Shown here: positions 1 to 8,925 of the stretch, piece after piece
Numbering within the stretch: position 1 is the stretch's first letter
Layout of the letters: each line of letters begins with the position of its first letter
Notes under the pieces: generated by a model
Database searches by the model: none
What the model was told of the DNA's origin: nothing
The model's input: only the letters and a program-made list of their open reading frames with translations
NCBI RefSeq assembly: GCF_004348985.1
Contig: NZ_SMKW01000056.1
Location: 1 to 61,970 of the forward strand
DNA: 61,970 nucleotides
Direction of reading: 5' to 3'
Origin: Saccharopolyspora elongata
Lineage (GTDB): Bacteria > Actinomycetota > Actinomycetes > Mycobacteriales > Pseudonocardiaceae
Made by a program: the position numbers and the translations under genes

Positions 1-2
1 CC

Positions 3-443
3 CCCCTCCGGGCGCAGGTTCTGGTCAACCCCGCTGTCGATGTGACCGAGACGATGTACGACCACGCCTCGATCACTCAGTACGCCTACAGTCCGACCCG
101 CGCCCTTCCGCTGCTGCAGTTCTTCCAGCGGCTCGCCGTTCCAGCGGGAGCCGACCCTCGCACGCTCTCGCCGCTGTACGCCGACAACCTCAACGGGCTG
201 GCCCCAGCACTGGTGGTGGTGCCGACCCAAGACGCAGTGGCCGATCACGGCCGTCGCTACGCCGAACGACTGCACGCGGCCGGGACACCCGCACGGCTGA
301 CCGAATACCCCGGAGCGAAGCACGCGTTCCTCAGCATGCCGGGCGCGGAGCAGCAGGCGACGGCCGCTCGGGCGGAGATCCTTCAGTTCCTCCACGCCTC
401 CCTCACCGCGAACGCCGAAGGCACGCGGCCATCGCAGCGATGA
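3..443 (+). CDS. alpha/beta hydrolase (fold-3, HSL-like), 3' part only
   Basis: The frame is open from the window edge, so the 5' part with the oxyanion motif and nucleophile serine lies outside. What remains is the C-terminal half of an esterase/lipase of the hormone-sensitive-lipase type. The segment APALVVVPTQDAVADHGRRY carries the position of the catalytic aspartate, and YPGAKHAFLSMPG carries the catalytic histidine. The protein ends shortly after a final helix, at the usual place for this family. Substrate cannot be told from this part. No same-strand partner follows closely. Confidence 0.8.
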   Translation, partial: PLRAQVLVNPAVDVTETMYDHASITQYAYSPTRALPLLQFFQRLAVPAGADPRTLSPLYADNLNGLAPALVVVPTQDAVADHGRRYAERLHAAGTPARLTEYPGAKHAFLSMPGAEQQATAARAEILQFLHASLTANAEGTRPSQR

Positions 444-565
444 CCGGACCCGCTCGATAGGCGTCCACGCGGTACGGACTAAAAGTCCTCAATGGACGAT
501 TGGTGCGCTCGGCGCAGCCCGATGCGTTTTGCCTTGGTCGCCGTTTTGCGGGTGCGTGCGCTGTT

Positions 566-790
566 CTAGACGGTCTTCGGGGTGACGGCTGGGCCGTTGC
601 GTCGGGTGGCGAACCACACGACCGCCGCGACCATCACCGCGAGGGCGGATGGTACGAGCATGATCGCGCTCGACGAGCCCGCCGAGCGGTCGGCTCCCGC
701 GAAGAAGTCGCCGTGCTGTGCGATCAGGAAGAGGAACAACGCCAGCGTGATCACGGTGGCTGCCGCGTATACGTCGTCGACGCCTTCGCG
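566..790 (-). pseudogene. C-terminal remnant of a small membrane protein
   Basis: Read on the minus strand, this stretch encodes two hydrophobic segments (VITLALFLFLIAQ and IMLVPSALAVMVAAVVWFA) followed by a basic tail and a stop, which looks like the end of a two-helix membrane protein. Upstream the frame runs into the opposite-strand remnant at about 765-982 and has poorer third-position GC, so no credible start is seen. I do not recognise the family. It is probably a truncated gene. Confidence 0.35.
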
Positions 791-982
791 AAGAAGATCG
801 AGCCGTCCGCCAAGTGCTTCCGCGCCCCGAGCATGTCCGAAGGCATGACCACCTTCGGCGGGCTCGCCGTACTTTTGTACGAATCCGGTGCCGACGATTA
901 CGCCAAGCCGAAGCCCCGCAACGTCATCAAGCACCTGCACGTGGCGACCATCGCGACCCTGCCGTACTTCCAGGCGGGATAA
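765..982 (+). pseudogene. unrecognised 3' gene remnant
   Basis: This plus-strand frame has the very high third-position GC expected of real genes here, from about 765 to the TAA at 980-982, and encodes an ordinary-looking globular end (for example KHLHVATIATLPYFQAG). Upstream of 765 the same frame loses coding character, so the gene lacks its 5' part. I cannot name the family. It abuts an opposite-strand membrane-protein remnant, as expected of a rearrangement joint. Confidence 0.35.
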
Positions 983-1188
983 GCGGCAGCCTTCCGACAC
1001 GGCGCGGCGAACGTGAGTTGACGGCATGACCGATGGGCTGGTGTAGCGATTCGCGGCGGATCGCGATGGGCCTTCCTCGGCGGCCCCTCACGACGTGCTG
1101 GGTTGGGTTCGATCCGTCTGGGCGCTGGTGGTTGGCGCGTGTTCGCCGTGGACTGGGTTGCGAGCTGATCGTTTCAGGGAGGCCCTCG

Positions 1189-2022
1189 GTGCACATCACC
1201 GCGCACACCCAGCCCAGTGGGGACAAGCCGAACGAGGATTGGTTCGCCGCCGCGGACGGTCTTGTCGTCGTTCTCGACGGGGCGACCATTCGCACCGATA
1301 CCGGCTGCGTCCACGGACTTCCGTGGTACGTCCGCACTCTCGGCGCGTCCTTGGTCGCGAACGCCGCCGACCACGCCAGGGACTTGCGCGGCGTGCTGGC
1401 CGATTCGATCCGGCAGGTCACCGCGGCGCACTCCGGTTCCTGCGACCTGGAGCATCGTGGAACCCCGTCCGCGGCGGTCGGTTTGGTGCGCTGGACGTCC
1501 GAGGCCGTGGAGTGGATCGTCCTCGGGGACATCACGGTCATCGTCGGGACCACCGACGACGGTGTCGTTGCGACCTGCGACGACCGCGTCAGCCGCACCG
1601 GCTGGGAGGAACGCCGGGAGTGCGATAGGTTCCTGATCGGCACCGACGAGAAGATGACGGCGATCCTGGCGATGAAGGAGGTCGAGCTGGCGTCCCGGAA
1701 CCGGGAGGGCGGCTATTGGATCGCATCGAGCGAACCCAATGCCGCCGCGCACTCCCTCACCGGCTCGGCCCCGGTCGACCAGGTCGAGCGTGTCGCGGTG
1801 TGCAGCGATGGCGCCATGCGCGCGCTCGACCTCACCCCGATCGATACGACCGCTGGCGTTCTGCGCGCGCTGCGCGAGGCCGGGCCCGGTGGGTTGGTCG
1901 AGCAAGTCCGAGCCGCTGAGGACGGTGATCCGCTCGGTGCTCGGGTGCCGCGGAACAAAGCTCGCGACGACGCCACGGCAGTACTGGTCGAAACACGCGA
2001 CGGCCGCAGGCGTCTCAAGTGA
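1189..2022 (+). CDS. PP2C-like serine/threonine phosphatase-type protein
   Basis: A 277-residue protein. I chose the GTG at 1189 because AGGGAGG lies 6 nt upstream, although the frame is open further up. The N-terminus HTQPSGDKPNEDWF fits the start of PP2C-type domains (a conserved NEDW/NED), followed by VVVLDGAT with the metal-binding aspartate. Near the C-terminus come VAVCSDGAMRA and ARDDATAVLVE, which match the SDG and DD(A/N) metal motifs of PP2C. It is somewhat shorter and more divergent than housekeeping PP2C enzymes. Its target is unknown; neighbouring genes suggest an accessory region. Confidence 0.65.
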   Translation: MHITAHTQPSGDKPNEDWFAAADGLVVVLDGATIRTDTGCVHGLPWYVRTLGASLVANAADHARDLRGVLADSIRQVTAAHSGSCDLEHRGTPSAAVGLVRWTSEAVEWIVLGDITVIVGTTDDGVVATCDDRVSRTGWEERRECDRFLIGTDEKMTAILAMKEVELASRNREGGYWIASSEPNAAAHSLTGSAPVDQVERVAVCSDGAMRALDLTPIDTTAGVLRALREAGPGGLVEQVRAAEDGDPLGARVPRNKARDDATAVLVETRDGRRRLK

Positions 2023-2070
2023 TCATCCGAACGCCCCCATGCGAGCGTTCCTCGCCATGCCGCAGTCAGG

Positions 2071-2364
2071 TCAGATCCCCTGGCCGGGGTCGATCTGCCA
2101 CACCGGCTGTTCGTGGCCGCATCGGCAGCCCGGGTAGCGGCATTCGCCGCTGTGCTTGCGGTGCCCGCAGCTGCAGGGCCACTCCACCACGCTGGTGTAG
2201 TCGTTCGTCCAGTACAGCCCGCACGGGCAGTCCACCCGGCCCACACCGTCGACCCTGGTGTACGGCACGTCCGCCATGCAGCCCTGCGTGCTGTGCTCGC
2301 TGCGCGCGTGCCCGCACTCGTCGCACGCCCGCCTGCCGTTGGCGTCGGACTCGCCCCAGCGCAT
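2071..2364 (-). CDS. small cysteine-rich (zinc-ribbon-like) hypothetical protein
   Basis: A 97-residue protein with many Cys and His in metal-knuckle spacing: CDECGHARSEH, CPCGLYW, CSCGHRKHSGEC, CRCGHEQP. These probably hold two or more zinc ions. I chose the ATG at 2364 because GGGGAGCGGGA directly precedes it; an in-frame ATG at 2379 is possible. Function is unknown. Proteins of this look in actinomycetes are usually orphan hypothetical proteins. Confidence 0.55.
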   Translation of the reverse strand: MRWGESDANGRRACDECGHARSEHSTQGCMADVPYTRVDGVGRVDCPCGLYWTNDYTSVVEWPCSCGHRKHSGECRYPGCRCGHEQPVWQIDPGQGI

Positions 2365-2487
2365 TCCCGCTCCCCTCATCGGCCACTGGCAGCCACATCA
2401 CAGCACACCACGGCTGAGCGGCACGATGCTTTCAGCGAACGGGCTGCACGCAGTCCATCGGCGATGAGCACCACGAGCTCGGCGTGA

Positions 2488-2745
2488 TCAGGCGTTCGCT
2501 CGGCGGAGGCGTTCCGCTGCCTGGACACGGACGGCGTCACAGGACACCGGGAGGTCGCCGTGCAGGGCCTCCCAGCGGGCGTTGTGCGCTGCCGGCCACA
2601 GGCTTGCCGCCCACGCGATCTCCTGCTCCTCCGCGGTGAACCGGCGCCCCCGGAGGTCCTGGTAAGCCGCCAGGAACGCGGCGGAGCTCTCGATCGGCGT
2701 CAGGGTCGGCGGCGAGGCACTGGCGAACGCCCCGGACGCCAGGGC
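2488..2745 (-). pseudogene. C-terminal remnant of an aminoglycoside-phosphotransferase-fold protein
   Basis: The stretch FLAAYQDLRGRRFTAEEQE followed by AWAASLWPAAHNARWEALHG is the characteristic C-terminal end of actinobacterial APH-family (phosphotransferase enzyme) proteins. The catalytic HxDxxxxN and DxD parts, which should lie upstream, are absent, and the frame loses similarity above about 2745. This is a truncated gene. Confidence 0.6.
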
Positions 2746-2878
2746 TGACCTGTGCAATGCGCGTGATCTGCTGCGATTGGTCGAGCGGCGGGCGAGCTCC
2801 ATGCGTCGCCGTTACCGAGTGGCGCTGAATGTCCGATGGCGCAGCAGCTGTCGAAACCACCCAGCCCTACGACTAGTG

Positions 2879-3394
2879 CTACTCGTCGTCTTCGGTGAGG
2901 AGGAAGTCTGGCTTGTCTGCACGCCATCCTGGGACGTTCATCGAGTTCAGGACGGAGATCAGCTTCTTCTCCTCGTAGATGAAGTGCGTTTCCATGATCG
3001 CCGACAGGCCCTCCAGCTCCGCGCGCACGTTCGCCGCGGTCGCCGGGTCCGGGGTCTCCGGGAGGTTTCCGAGCAACTTCTCCAGGTTGCCCAGGATCCA
3101 GTCGATCCGGTTGTGGTCCGTCTTCAGCTCCGAGATCACCTTGCGGAGTTCGGGATGCTCGTCGGCGATCACCGGGAACGCGCCGCGGTCCTCGCCCGTG
3201 TGGTGGCGCGTGAGGGCCGAGCAGAAGGACAGGCAGTGGGCCCGCAGATCACGGGACGGCAGGCCTTTGCCGTCGAAGTAGTCGTCGACGTCGTCCCGGA
3301 GGTCTTCCAGTTGCTCGCGCAGCCAGATGTGCACCTCGATCAACTGGTTGCCGAAGGCGGTGAGGCGACTGCGCGCCTCGGAACTCCCAGCCAT
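2879..3394 (-). CDS. hemerythrin HHE cation-binding domain protein
   Basis: A 171-residue, all-helical protein with the histidines and acids that form the di-iron site in hemerythrin-like proteins: H22, H64-H65 with E68, H94 (TDHNRIDW) and H137 with E141 (METHFIYEE). The length fits a single HHE domain. Such proteins bind O2 or NO, or act in iron and redox handling. A protoglobin and a DosR/DosS pair occur elsewhere in the window. The start ATG at 3394 lies behind GAGGAG. The protein lacks a signal peptide and so is cytosolic. Confidence 0.88.
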   Translation of the reverse strand: MAGSSEARSRLTAFGNQLIEVHIWLREQLEDLRDDVDDYFDGKGLPSRDLRAHCLSFCSALTRHHTGEDRGAFPVIADEHPELRKVISELKTDHNRIDWILGNLEKLLGNLPETPDPATAANVRAELEGLSAIMETHFIYEEKKLISVLNSMNVPGWRADKPDFLLTEDDE

Positions 3395-3510
3395 GCTCCT
3401 CCTCGGATCGGACGTCGCCCCGTTGCCCCAGCGGGCGGCAGAACAAACGATAGCGATCTTGCTCGTGCCGGGCTGGAGCCGAGCGCAATCAGCCGGTGGG
3501 GTGCAGCGGC

Positions 3511-3540
3511 GGTTCGGGTTCGAATCCTGTTGTGCCGACG
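3511..3540 (+). other. tRNA 3'-end-like sequence (T arm), no intact tRNA
   Basis: CGGGTTCGAATCCTG at 3515-3529 has the form of a tRNA T arm: a 4-5 bp stem and the canonical TTCGAAT loop. It is followed about 20 nt later by a strong hairpin, as after real tRNA genes. I could not find a matching 5' acceptor strand or an anticodon arm upstream, so this is at most the 3' end of a tRNA gene, the kind of remnant left at an integration site. Confidence 0.3.
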
Positions 3541-3550
3541 GCCGAAAGCG

Positions 3551-3584
3551 CCCGTCGACCTGAGCTCAGGCGCAGGTCAACGGG
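3551..3584 (+). terminator. hairpin after the tRNA-like sequence
   Basis: Arms CCCGTCGACCTG (3551-3562) and CAGGTCAACGGG (3573-3584) pair over 12 bp with one C:A mismatch and a 10-nt loop. There is no T run. The position, just after a tRNA-like 3' end, suggests a terminator. Confidence 0.45.
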
Positions 3585-3650
3585 CGGCGTGGCCGAACGT
3601 CGAATTGGACCTTCACCAGCTGCAGCCCGGTCACTTCGCCGTAGCGAAGA

Positions 3651-3696
3651 CCCGTGCGTACTTTCTGTTCCTACAGCAGCAGAAAGTACACACGGG
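3651..3696 (-). terminator. 17-bp-arm hairpin behind the VOC gene
   Basis: Arms at 3651-3667 and 3680-3696 pair over 17 bp with one mismatch around a 12-nt loop (TTCCTACAGCAG). It lies about 100 bp beyond the stop of the minus-strand VOC gene. Its build (long stem, short loop with a TA-C/T-AGC core) matches hairpins at 15982, 24334, 28522 and 61383. Confidence 0.6.
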
Positions 3697-3793
3697 GCTA
3701 CCCGTTCTCCGCATCATGTCGTCCGTTCTAATCGGGCGATGGCCCGCCCCGGCTTTGGCGCCTGGCGGCTTCGTTCCGTCGCGCGGGACGAAT

Positions 3794-4162
3794 TCACCCG
3801 GGGAATCGGGTGGTCAAGCAGAACGGATGGCCGGCGGGATCCAGCAGCACTCGCCAGCGGTCCGGTGCGGGTTGCGCGTCCGCTCGTCGCGCCCCGAGCC
3901 GGAGGGCGTGCCCCTCCGCCGCCTCCAGGTCGTGCACCTCGATGTCGAGATGCATCTGCTTCGGAGTCGATCCATCCGGCCAGGACGGGGCTCGGTGGCC
4001 GGACACCCGGTGCACGTTCAGCCGGATCGAACCGGCGTCGATCGAGATGAAGTCGTCGCTGGAGAATGTGATCCGGCCGCCGAGCAGCTCGCTCCAGAAC
4101 GTCGCCAGAACAGCCGGGGCGTCGGTGTCGAGCGCGACCGCCCCCAATCGAACTTTCGGCAC
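3794..4162 (-). CDS. VOC family (glyoxalase-like) protein
   Basis: A 122-residue protein with the paired beta-alpha-beta-beta-beta layout of the vicinal oxygen chelate fold: the N-terminal half runs from VRLGAVALDTDAP to a strand RLNVHRV, and the second half starts at KQMHLDIEVHDLEAAEGHAL and ends with DPAGHPFCLTTR, the typical VOC closing strand. Metal ligands are plausible at H71 and in the C-terminal GHPFCL segment. Substrate is unknown. It is transcribed away from the LAL regulator that follows, so it is not part of that operon. Confidence 0.85.
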   Translation of the reverse strand: MPKVRLGAVALDTDAPAVLATFWSELLGGRITFSSDDFISIDAGSIRLNVHRVSGHRAPSWPDGSTPKQMHLDIEVHDLEAAEGHALRLGARRADAQPAPDRWRVLLDPAGHPFCLTTRFPG

Positions 4163-4294
4163 GAGCCGGAACCCTACCGAGGATCACGGCCGCCCAGCGA
4201 GCGTTGGAAGGCGAAACCGCGCCGCAGGAACACATGCGGTCCTGAGCGGAGCCCGGTGGCTGGTCAGGTCGATCACATGCTGGAAAATCGCCTC

Positions 4295-7018
4295 ATGTTG
4301 TACGGGCGCGCGGTGGAGCAGGCCGCTATCGACGAGCTGACCAGCGCGGCTCGGGGCGGCGCCGGCCGGGCTCTGGTCCTGCGCGGCGAGGCCGGCGCCG
4401 GGAAGTCGGCCTTGCTGGACTACGCGGCCGCTGCACCGATGCGCGTGCTCCGGGCCACCGGGGCCGAGCCGGAGGCCGATCTGGCCTTCGCCGCCCTGCA
4501 CCAGTTGCTACTTCCGGCGACCGATCTGCTGGATGCCTTGCCCGAGCCGCAGCGCGATGCCGTCCGGGGCGCGCTGGGACTGGCGGCGCCGCCCGCCGAG
4601 GACGCACGGTTCCTCGTCTCCGCCGGCGTTCTCTCGCTGCTGGCCGAGGCCGCCGCCGACGGCGGTCTGCTCTGCCTCATCGACGACTTCCAGTGGTTCG
4701 ACCGGGCGTCGGCCGACGCGATCCTCTTCGCGGTCCGGCGGCTGCACACCCACGGCGTGGCGGTGCTGATCGCCGTCCGCGACAGCGCTGGACCGGTCGT
4801 GCGCGACATCCCCGAACTGCGCGTCGGCGGCCTCGATGAGAAGAGCTCGAGCGAGCTGCTCGCCGGGTGTTCCGCCGCTGTTCCCGCGGCGGCCGTGAAA
4901 GAGCGCCTGGTCGCGTTGACCGGCGGAAATCCGCTGGCGCTGCGGGAGGCGGTCGGGGCCCTGACGCCCGACCAGCTCGCCGGGCGGGTGCCGCTCCCCG
5001 ATCCGCTGCCGGTCGGCGCCGGGGTCGAGTTGTTCGGCCGCCAGGTGGCGGAACTGCCCGAGTCGACGCGGCTCGTGCTCCTGGTCGCGGCCGCCGAAGG
5101 TTCCGGAGAGCTCGGCTGGGTGCTCGGTGCGGCGGCCCGGCTCGGCAACGACTCGACGGCGTCGCTGGAGGCGGCCGAGACCGCCGGGCTGATCATCGTC
5201 GAGGGCTCGTCGGTCCGGTTCCGGCATCCGCTCGTCCGGTCCGCCGTGTACGCGGCGGCGACCTTCGCGCAGCGGCAGGCCGTGCACGCGGCGCTGGCGG
5301 AAGCGTTGGCGGAGGCCGGGGAGCTCGATCGGCAGGCGTGGCATCGGGCCACCGCGACGGCCGGGCGGGACGCGCAGGTCGCCGACCGGCTCGCCGAGGC
5401 AGGCGAAAGGGCGAGGGCGCGTGGCGGTTTCGCCGACGCGGCGGCCGCGCTGGCACGGTCGGCGGAGCTCACGCCCGAACCTCCGGTGCGGGCCCGGCGG
5501 CTCACCGATGCGGCGACGGCGGCCTGGCTGGGCGGACTGCCGGGGCGCGCGGAGAGCTGCCTGGCCGAAGCGCGTGAGCTGACCGACGACCCGTGCCTGC
5601 TCGCCGAACTCGCGCAGCTGCACGGCCGTTTCGAGCTCAGCTCGGGCGACGCCGCCGCGGCGCAGCGCGTGTTCACCGAAGGTGCGCAGCGCGCCAAGCA
5701 TGCCGATCCCGCCCGCGCTCTCCAGATGCTGGGCGACGCCGCCGAGGCCGCCGCCAACGTCGGTGACGTAGCCGCGACCGTGCAGATCGGCCGGTTCGCG
5801 GAGTCCTATCAGGACACCGATCCGTTCCTGCGGGCCATCCTCGTCGGCATGGCGGCGATGCACACCGGCGACGCCGAACGGGGCGTGCCGCTGCTGCGCG
5901 GCGCGCTCGCGGGCACCGATGGGCTCGGCCGTGCGGACCGGCTCTTGTGGGCCTCCGTCGCGGCCGGTGAGCTGGGCGAGATCGACAGCGCGGCCGAGTA
6001 CATCATCCGCGCCGGGCAGGTGGCCCGCGTCTCCGGCATGACCGGGCAGCTGCCGGTGGTCCTGGAGTTCGTGGCCCGGGCCGAGCGCATCAGCGGCCGC
6101 TTCGCCCTCGGCGCCGCGATCTCCGAGGAAGGGCTCGCGCTCGCGCGCGACGCCGGGTACACCAACTCCACCGCCGCTCACCTGGCCAACCTGGCGGTGG
6201 TCGCGGCCGTCCGGGGTAGGGAAGCCGACTGCGAGCGGTACGCCCGGGAGGCGCTGGCCATCGCCATCCCGCACCGGGTCGGGCTGCAGGCGAGCGTCGC
6301 GGCCTACGCCCTGGGAATCCTCGACCTCGGCCTGGGGCGTTTCGCGGCGGCGCACGGCCGTTTCGGATCGATGGCGGGCGCCGGGCCTGGGGCGGGGCAT
6401 CCGGTCACGACCCTGCGCTCCACTCCTGACCGCGTCGAGGCCGCGATCGGTTGCGGCGAGCCGGCTGCCGCACGCACCGCCCTGGAGGCGTACGAGCGCT
6501 GGATGGCGAACGCGCGCACTTCGGAGTCGCAGGCGCTGCTCGCCCGCTGCCGTGCGCTCGTCACCGAGGACGCCGAGGAGGGACTTCCGCTGTACGAGGA
6601 GGCGCTGCGCCTGCACGCGGGGGACGGCGGTTCGCCGTTCGAGGAGGCCCGAACCTCGCTCCTCTACGGGGAACGCCTACGCCGCGCACATCGAGGAGGC
6701 GACGCGCGCTTGCCGCTGCGCACCGCTCTGGAGACCTTCCAGCGGCTCGGCGCCGAACCGTGGGCAGTTCGCGCGCACGGTGAGCTGCGCGCCGCCGGCG
6801 AGTCCGCTGCCCGGCACGAGTCCGACGCTCTGAGCACGCTCACCCCGCAGGAGCTGCGCATCGCGCGGTTGGTCGCGGACGGCGTGTCCAACAAGGAGGT
6901 GGCGGCCCGCCTCTTCCTTAGCCCCCGCACCGTCGAGTACCACCTCTACAAGGTCTACCCGAAGCTCGGCGTCGCCTCCCGCACGGAGCTATCGCGCCTG
7001 GTCAACGCCGCCCAGTGA
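4295..7018 (+). CDS. LAL-type LuxR transcriptional regulator with AAA ATPase
   Basis: A large regulator of about 907 residues. It begins MLYGRAVEQ, the usual N-terminus of LAL proteins; GGAAAA lies upstream of this ATG, and an in-frame ATG at 4277 is the alternative. Walker A is GEAGAGKS (31-38), followed by a Walker B-like LCLIDDFQWFD. The long middle is alanine/leucine-rich TPR-like helices. The C-terminus carries a LuxR helix-turn-helix (LTPQELRIARLVADGVSNKE ... SPRTVEYHLYKVYPKLG). LAL proteins commonly act as pathway-specific activators. It reads directly toward the hydrolase and methyltransferase, so it is the likely regulator of the 7.1-13.2 kb cluster. Confidence 0.9.
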   Translation: MLYGRAVEQAAIDELTSAARGGAGRALVLRGEAGAGKSALLDYAAAAPMRVLRATGAEPEADLAFAALHQLLLPATDLLDALPEPQRDAVRGALGLAAPPAEDARFLVSAGVLSLLAEAAADGGLLCLIDDFQWFDRASADAILFAVRRLHTHGVAVLIAVRDSAGPVVRDIPELRVGGLDEKSSSELLAGCSAAVPAAAVKERLVALTGGNPLALREAVGALTPDQLAGRVPLPDPLPVGAGVELFGRQVAELPESTRLVLLVAAAEGSGELGWVLGAAARLGNDSTASLEAAETAGLIIVEGSSVRFRHPLVRSAVYAAATFAQRQAVHAALAEALAEAGELDRQAWHRATATAGRDAQVADRLAEAGERARARGGFADAAAALARSAELTPEPPVRARRLTDAATAAWLGGLPGRAESCLAEARELTDDPCLLAELAQLHGRFELSSGDAAAAQRVFTEGAQRAKHADPARALQMLGDAAEAAANVGDVAATVQIGRFAESYQDTDPFLRAILVGMAAMHTGDAERGVPLLRGALAGTDGLGRADRLLWASVAAGELGEIDSAAEYIIRAGQVARVSGMTGQLPVVLEFVARAERISGRFALGAAISEEGLALARDAGYTNSTAAHLANLAVVAAVRGREADCERYAREALAIAIPHRVGLQASVAAYALGILDLGLGRFAAAHGRFGSMAGAGPGAGHPVTTLRSTPDRVEAAIGCGEPAAARTALEAYERWMANARTSESQALLARCRALVTEDAEEGLPLYEEALRLHAGDGGSPFEEARTSLLYGERLRRAHRGGDARLPLRTALETFQRLGAEPWAVRAHGELRAAGESAARHESDALSTLTPQELRIARLVADGVSNKEVAARLFLSPRTVEYHLYKVYPKLGVASRTELSRLVNAAQ

Positions 7019-7121
7019 GCCGATCCCGGTACTGGCCGGCACGTGCCCAGTGGTCCTACGGATGGCACCGGTGGCGCGCTGGACCAAGCTTCTCCTCACC
7101 GAGAACGCGAAGGAGCTGCGC

Positions 7122-8018
7122 ATGACCGAACGCATGATCACCAACGGGAACGTCGAGCTGTGGACCGAGGAGTTCGGCGACCCGGGCCACCCGCCGGTGC
7201 TGCTGGTGATGGGCTCGATGTCGCAGGGCGTGCTCTGGCCGGACGGGCTCGTCGGCCGGCTCGCCGCGGCGGGGCGCCGGGTCATCCGGTACGACCACCG
7301 CGACACCGGGAAGTCCAGCGCCATCGACTTCGAGGCCGATCCCTACACCTGGACCGACATCAAGGACGACGTCCTGGCGGTGCTCGACGCGTACGGGATC
7401 GACCGGGCGCACATCGTCGGCCATTCCGCCGGCGGGCTGCTCGGCCAGTGGATCGCGGCCGAGCGGCCGGAGCGGGTGCTGTCCCTCACCGTGATCGCGT
7501 CCTCGCCGCTCGGCCGCGGAGAAGGCGCCACGCTGGTGCGCGCCCTGATGGGCATGGAGCCGCAGCCGGGCGAGCTCCCCCGCCCCACCCGGGAGTTCAT
7601 CGAGCACTTCGGCAAGGTCGCGGTGAACCCGCCCGCGCCCGACCGGCGGTCCCAGATCGACTTCGCGATCGAGACCGCGTGGGTACTGCACGGCCCGGCG
7701 ATCCCGTTCGACGAGGACGAGCAGCGGCGGCTGGAGGAGCGCATCTTCGACCGGGACCGCAATCCCGCGACGGTCGCCAACCACCGGCTCGCCGCGATGA
7801 CCGACTCCGCCTTCGAGCCGGTCGGGGCGCTCGCCCGGATCGAGGCCCCGACGCTGGTCATCGAGGGCACGCACGAACCGGTGAAGCCGGGCCACGGCGC
7901 GCTGATCGCCGAGGAGATCCCGGGCGCCGAACTGCTGCTGGTCGAGGGCCTGGGCCACACGTTGCCGTCGCAAGTGCACGAATACCTCGCCCAGGCGATC
8001 CTCGCGCACACTTCCTGA
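7122..8018 (+). CDS. alpha/beta hydrolase
   Basis: A 298-residue hydrolase resembling the RdmC/aclacinomycin methylesterase group of polyketide-tailoring hydrolases. The nucleophile elbow is GHSAG at 100-104 (Ser102). The histidine is H279 in LGHTLPS. The usual third residue is Glu252 (GTHEP) instead of Asp. YDHRDTGKSS (58-66) is the conserved turn before the cap. The ATG at 7122 is preceded by AAGGAG. It begins 103 bp after the LAL gene on the same strand and is followed by the methyltransferase, so all three may be co-transcribed. Confidence 0.87.
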   Translation: MTERMITNGNVELWTEEFGDPGHPPVLLVMGSMSQGVLWPDGLVGRLAAAGRRVIRYDHRDTGKSSAIDFEADPYTWTDIKDDVLAVLDAYGIDRAHIVGHSAGGLLGQWIAAERPERVLSLTVIASSPLGRGEGATLVRALMGMEPQPGELPRPTREFIEHFGKVAVNPPAPDRRSQIDFAIETAWVLHGPAIPFDEDEQRRLEERIFDRDRNPATVANHRLAAMTDSAFEPVGALARIEAPTLVIEGTHEPVKPGHGALIAEEIPGAELLLVEGLGHTLPSQVHEYLAQAILAHTS

Positions 8019-8193
8019 TCGCGACGCGTGGCTGCTCGAATCCGCCTACTGGGAACGATTTTCATGCTCTCGGATGATTGAAGCGTGCCGGGTGGTCCTC
8101 AAGGATGAGTACAACTCAACCCCTCCTGCCCGATGCGGGCAAGAAACGCAAAGAACAATCGCGATCACCGTAGTGCGTTAGGAGAATTCCCAG

Positions 8194-8925
8194 ATGTCCA
8201 CGGGAGAATTGCCCCGGGTGCCCGGGGTCGTTCAGCAATCGTCGTTCGACGTGGGCATGCGGCTGGTGCAGCGGCACGGCGAACTCGAAGGCCGGCCGGC
8301 GGAGTTCGACCTGCTCGGGCTCCGGTGGGATCTGCTGCCGGGGGTCTTCGCACCGATCCACACCGCGTCCACCGAGCTTTTCGCCCGGTGGCTGCCTTAC
8401 CCGGACGACGGCAGCTTCCTCGAAATCGGTTGCGGCGCAGGGGTGATCGCGGTGAACGCGGCCTTGCGCGGCTGCGCCTCGGTGTCCGCAGTGGACATCG
8501 TCCCGGCGGCGGTGCGCAACACCGAGCTGAACGCCGCCCGCCACGGGGTGGCGGACCGGGTCCGGGTGCTCGGCAGCGACGTCTTCGACGCCTTGGCCCC
8601 CGACGAGCGCTTCGACGTGGTGTTCTGGAACTCCAACGTGGTCCCGGCACCGGCGGACTTCGACTACACCATCCCCGCGCAGCGAGCGATCTTCGACGCC
8701 GGCTACGCCGCGCACGACCGCTACCTCCGGGAAGGACTGGCGCGGCTGACCGAGAAAGGGCGGCTGTTCCTGGGCTTCAACAGCCTCGGTGACATCGCCC
8801 GGCTGCGGGCCCTCGCGGCGCGGATGGGCCTGCGCGCCACCGAGATGCAGCGGGCGACGCACCGGGCCGGGAACGCCCCGGTCACCTTCCAGCTCCTGGA
8901 GATCACCGCCGCGAACCGGCTATGA
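8194..8925 (+). CDS. class I SAM-dependent methyltransferase
   Basis: A 243-residue protein with a Rossmann-type SAM site: motif I FLEIGCGAG at 75-83, acidic end of strand 2 at SAVDIVP, motif IV FWNSNVVP at 144-151. It resembles HemK/PrmC-like methyltransferases, but the N-P-P-Y catalytic motif of that family is replaced by N-S-N-V, so it is probably not a glutamine methylase. AGGAGAATTCCCAG precedes the ATG. Its stop overlaps the stop of the convergent AMP ligase by 6 bp. It may methylate the product of the ligase/acyltransferase cluster; that is inference. Confidence 0.85.
   Translation: MSTGELPRVPGVVQQSSFDVGMRLVQRHGELEGRPAEFDLLGLRWDLLPGVFAPIHTASTELFARWLPYPDDGSFLEIGCGAGVIAVNAALRGCASVSAVDIVPAAVRNTELNAARHGVADRVRVLGSDVFDALAPDERFDVVFWNSNVVPAPADFDYTIPAQRAIFDAGYAAHDRYLREGLARLTEKGRLFLGFNSLGDIARLRALAARMGLRATEMQRATHRAGNAPVTFQLLEITAANRL

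Noticed and set aside
2777..4294. Long open extension in front of the LAL regulator
   Set aside because: The frame is open for 500 more codons, but the protein is arginine-rich nonsense antisense to the hemerythrin and VOC genes; the LAL N-terminus is at 4295.
4508..6616. Large minus-strand frame antisense to the LAL gene
   Set aside because: Composition is that of the reverse frame of a high-GC gene; no domain is seen. Same for the frames antisense to pckG and the AfsR-type gene.
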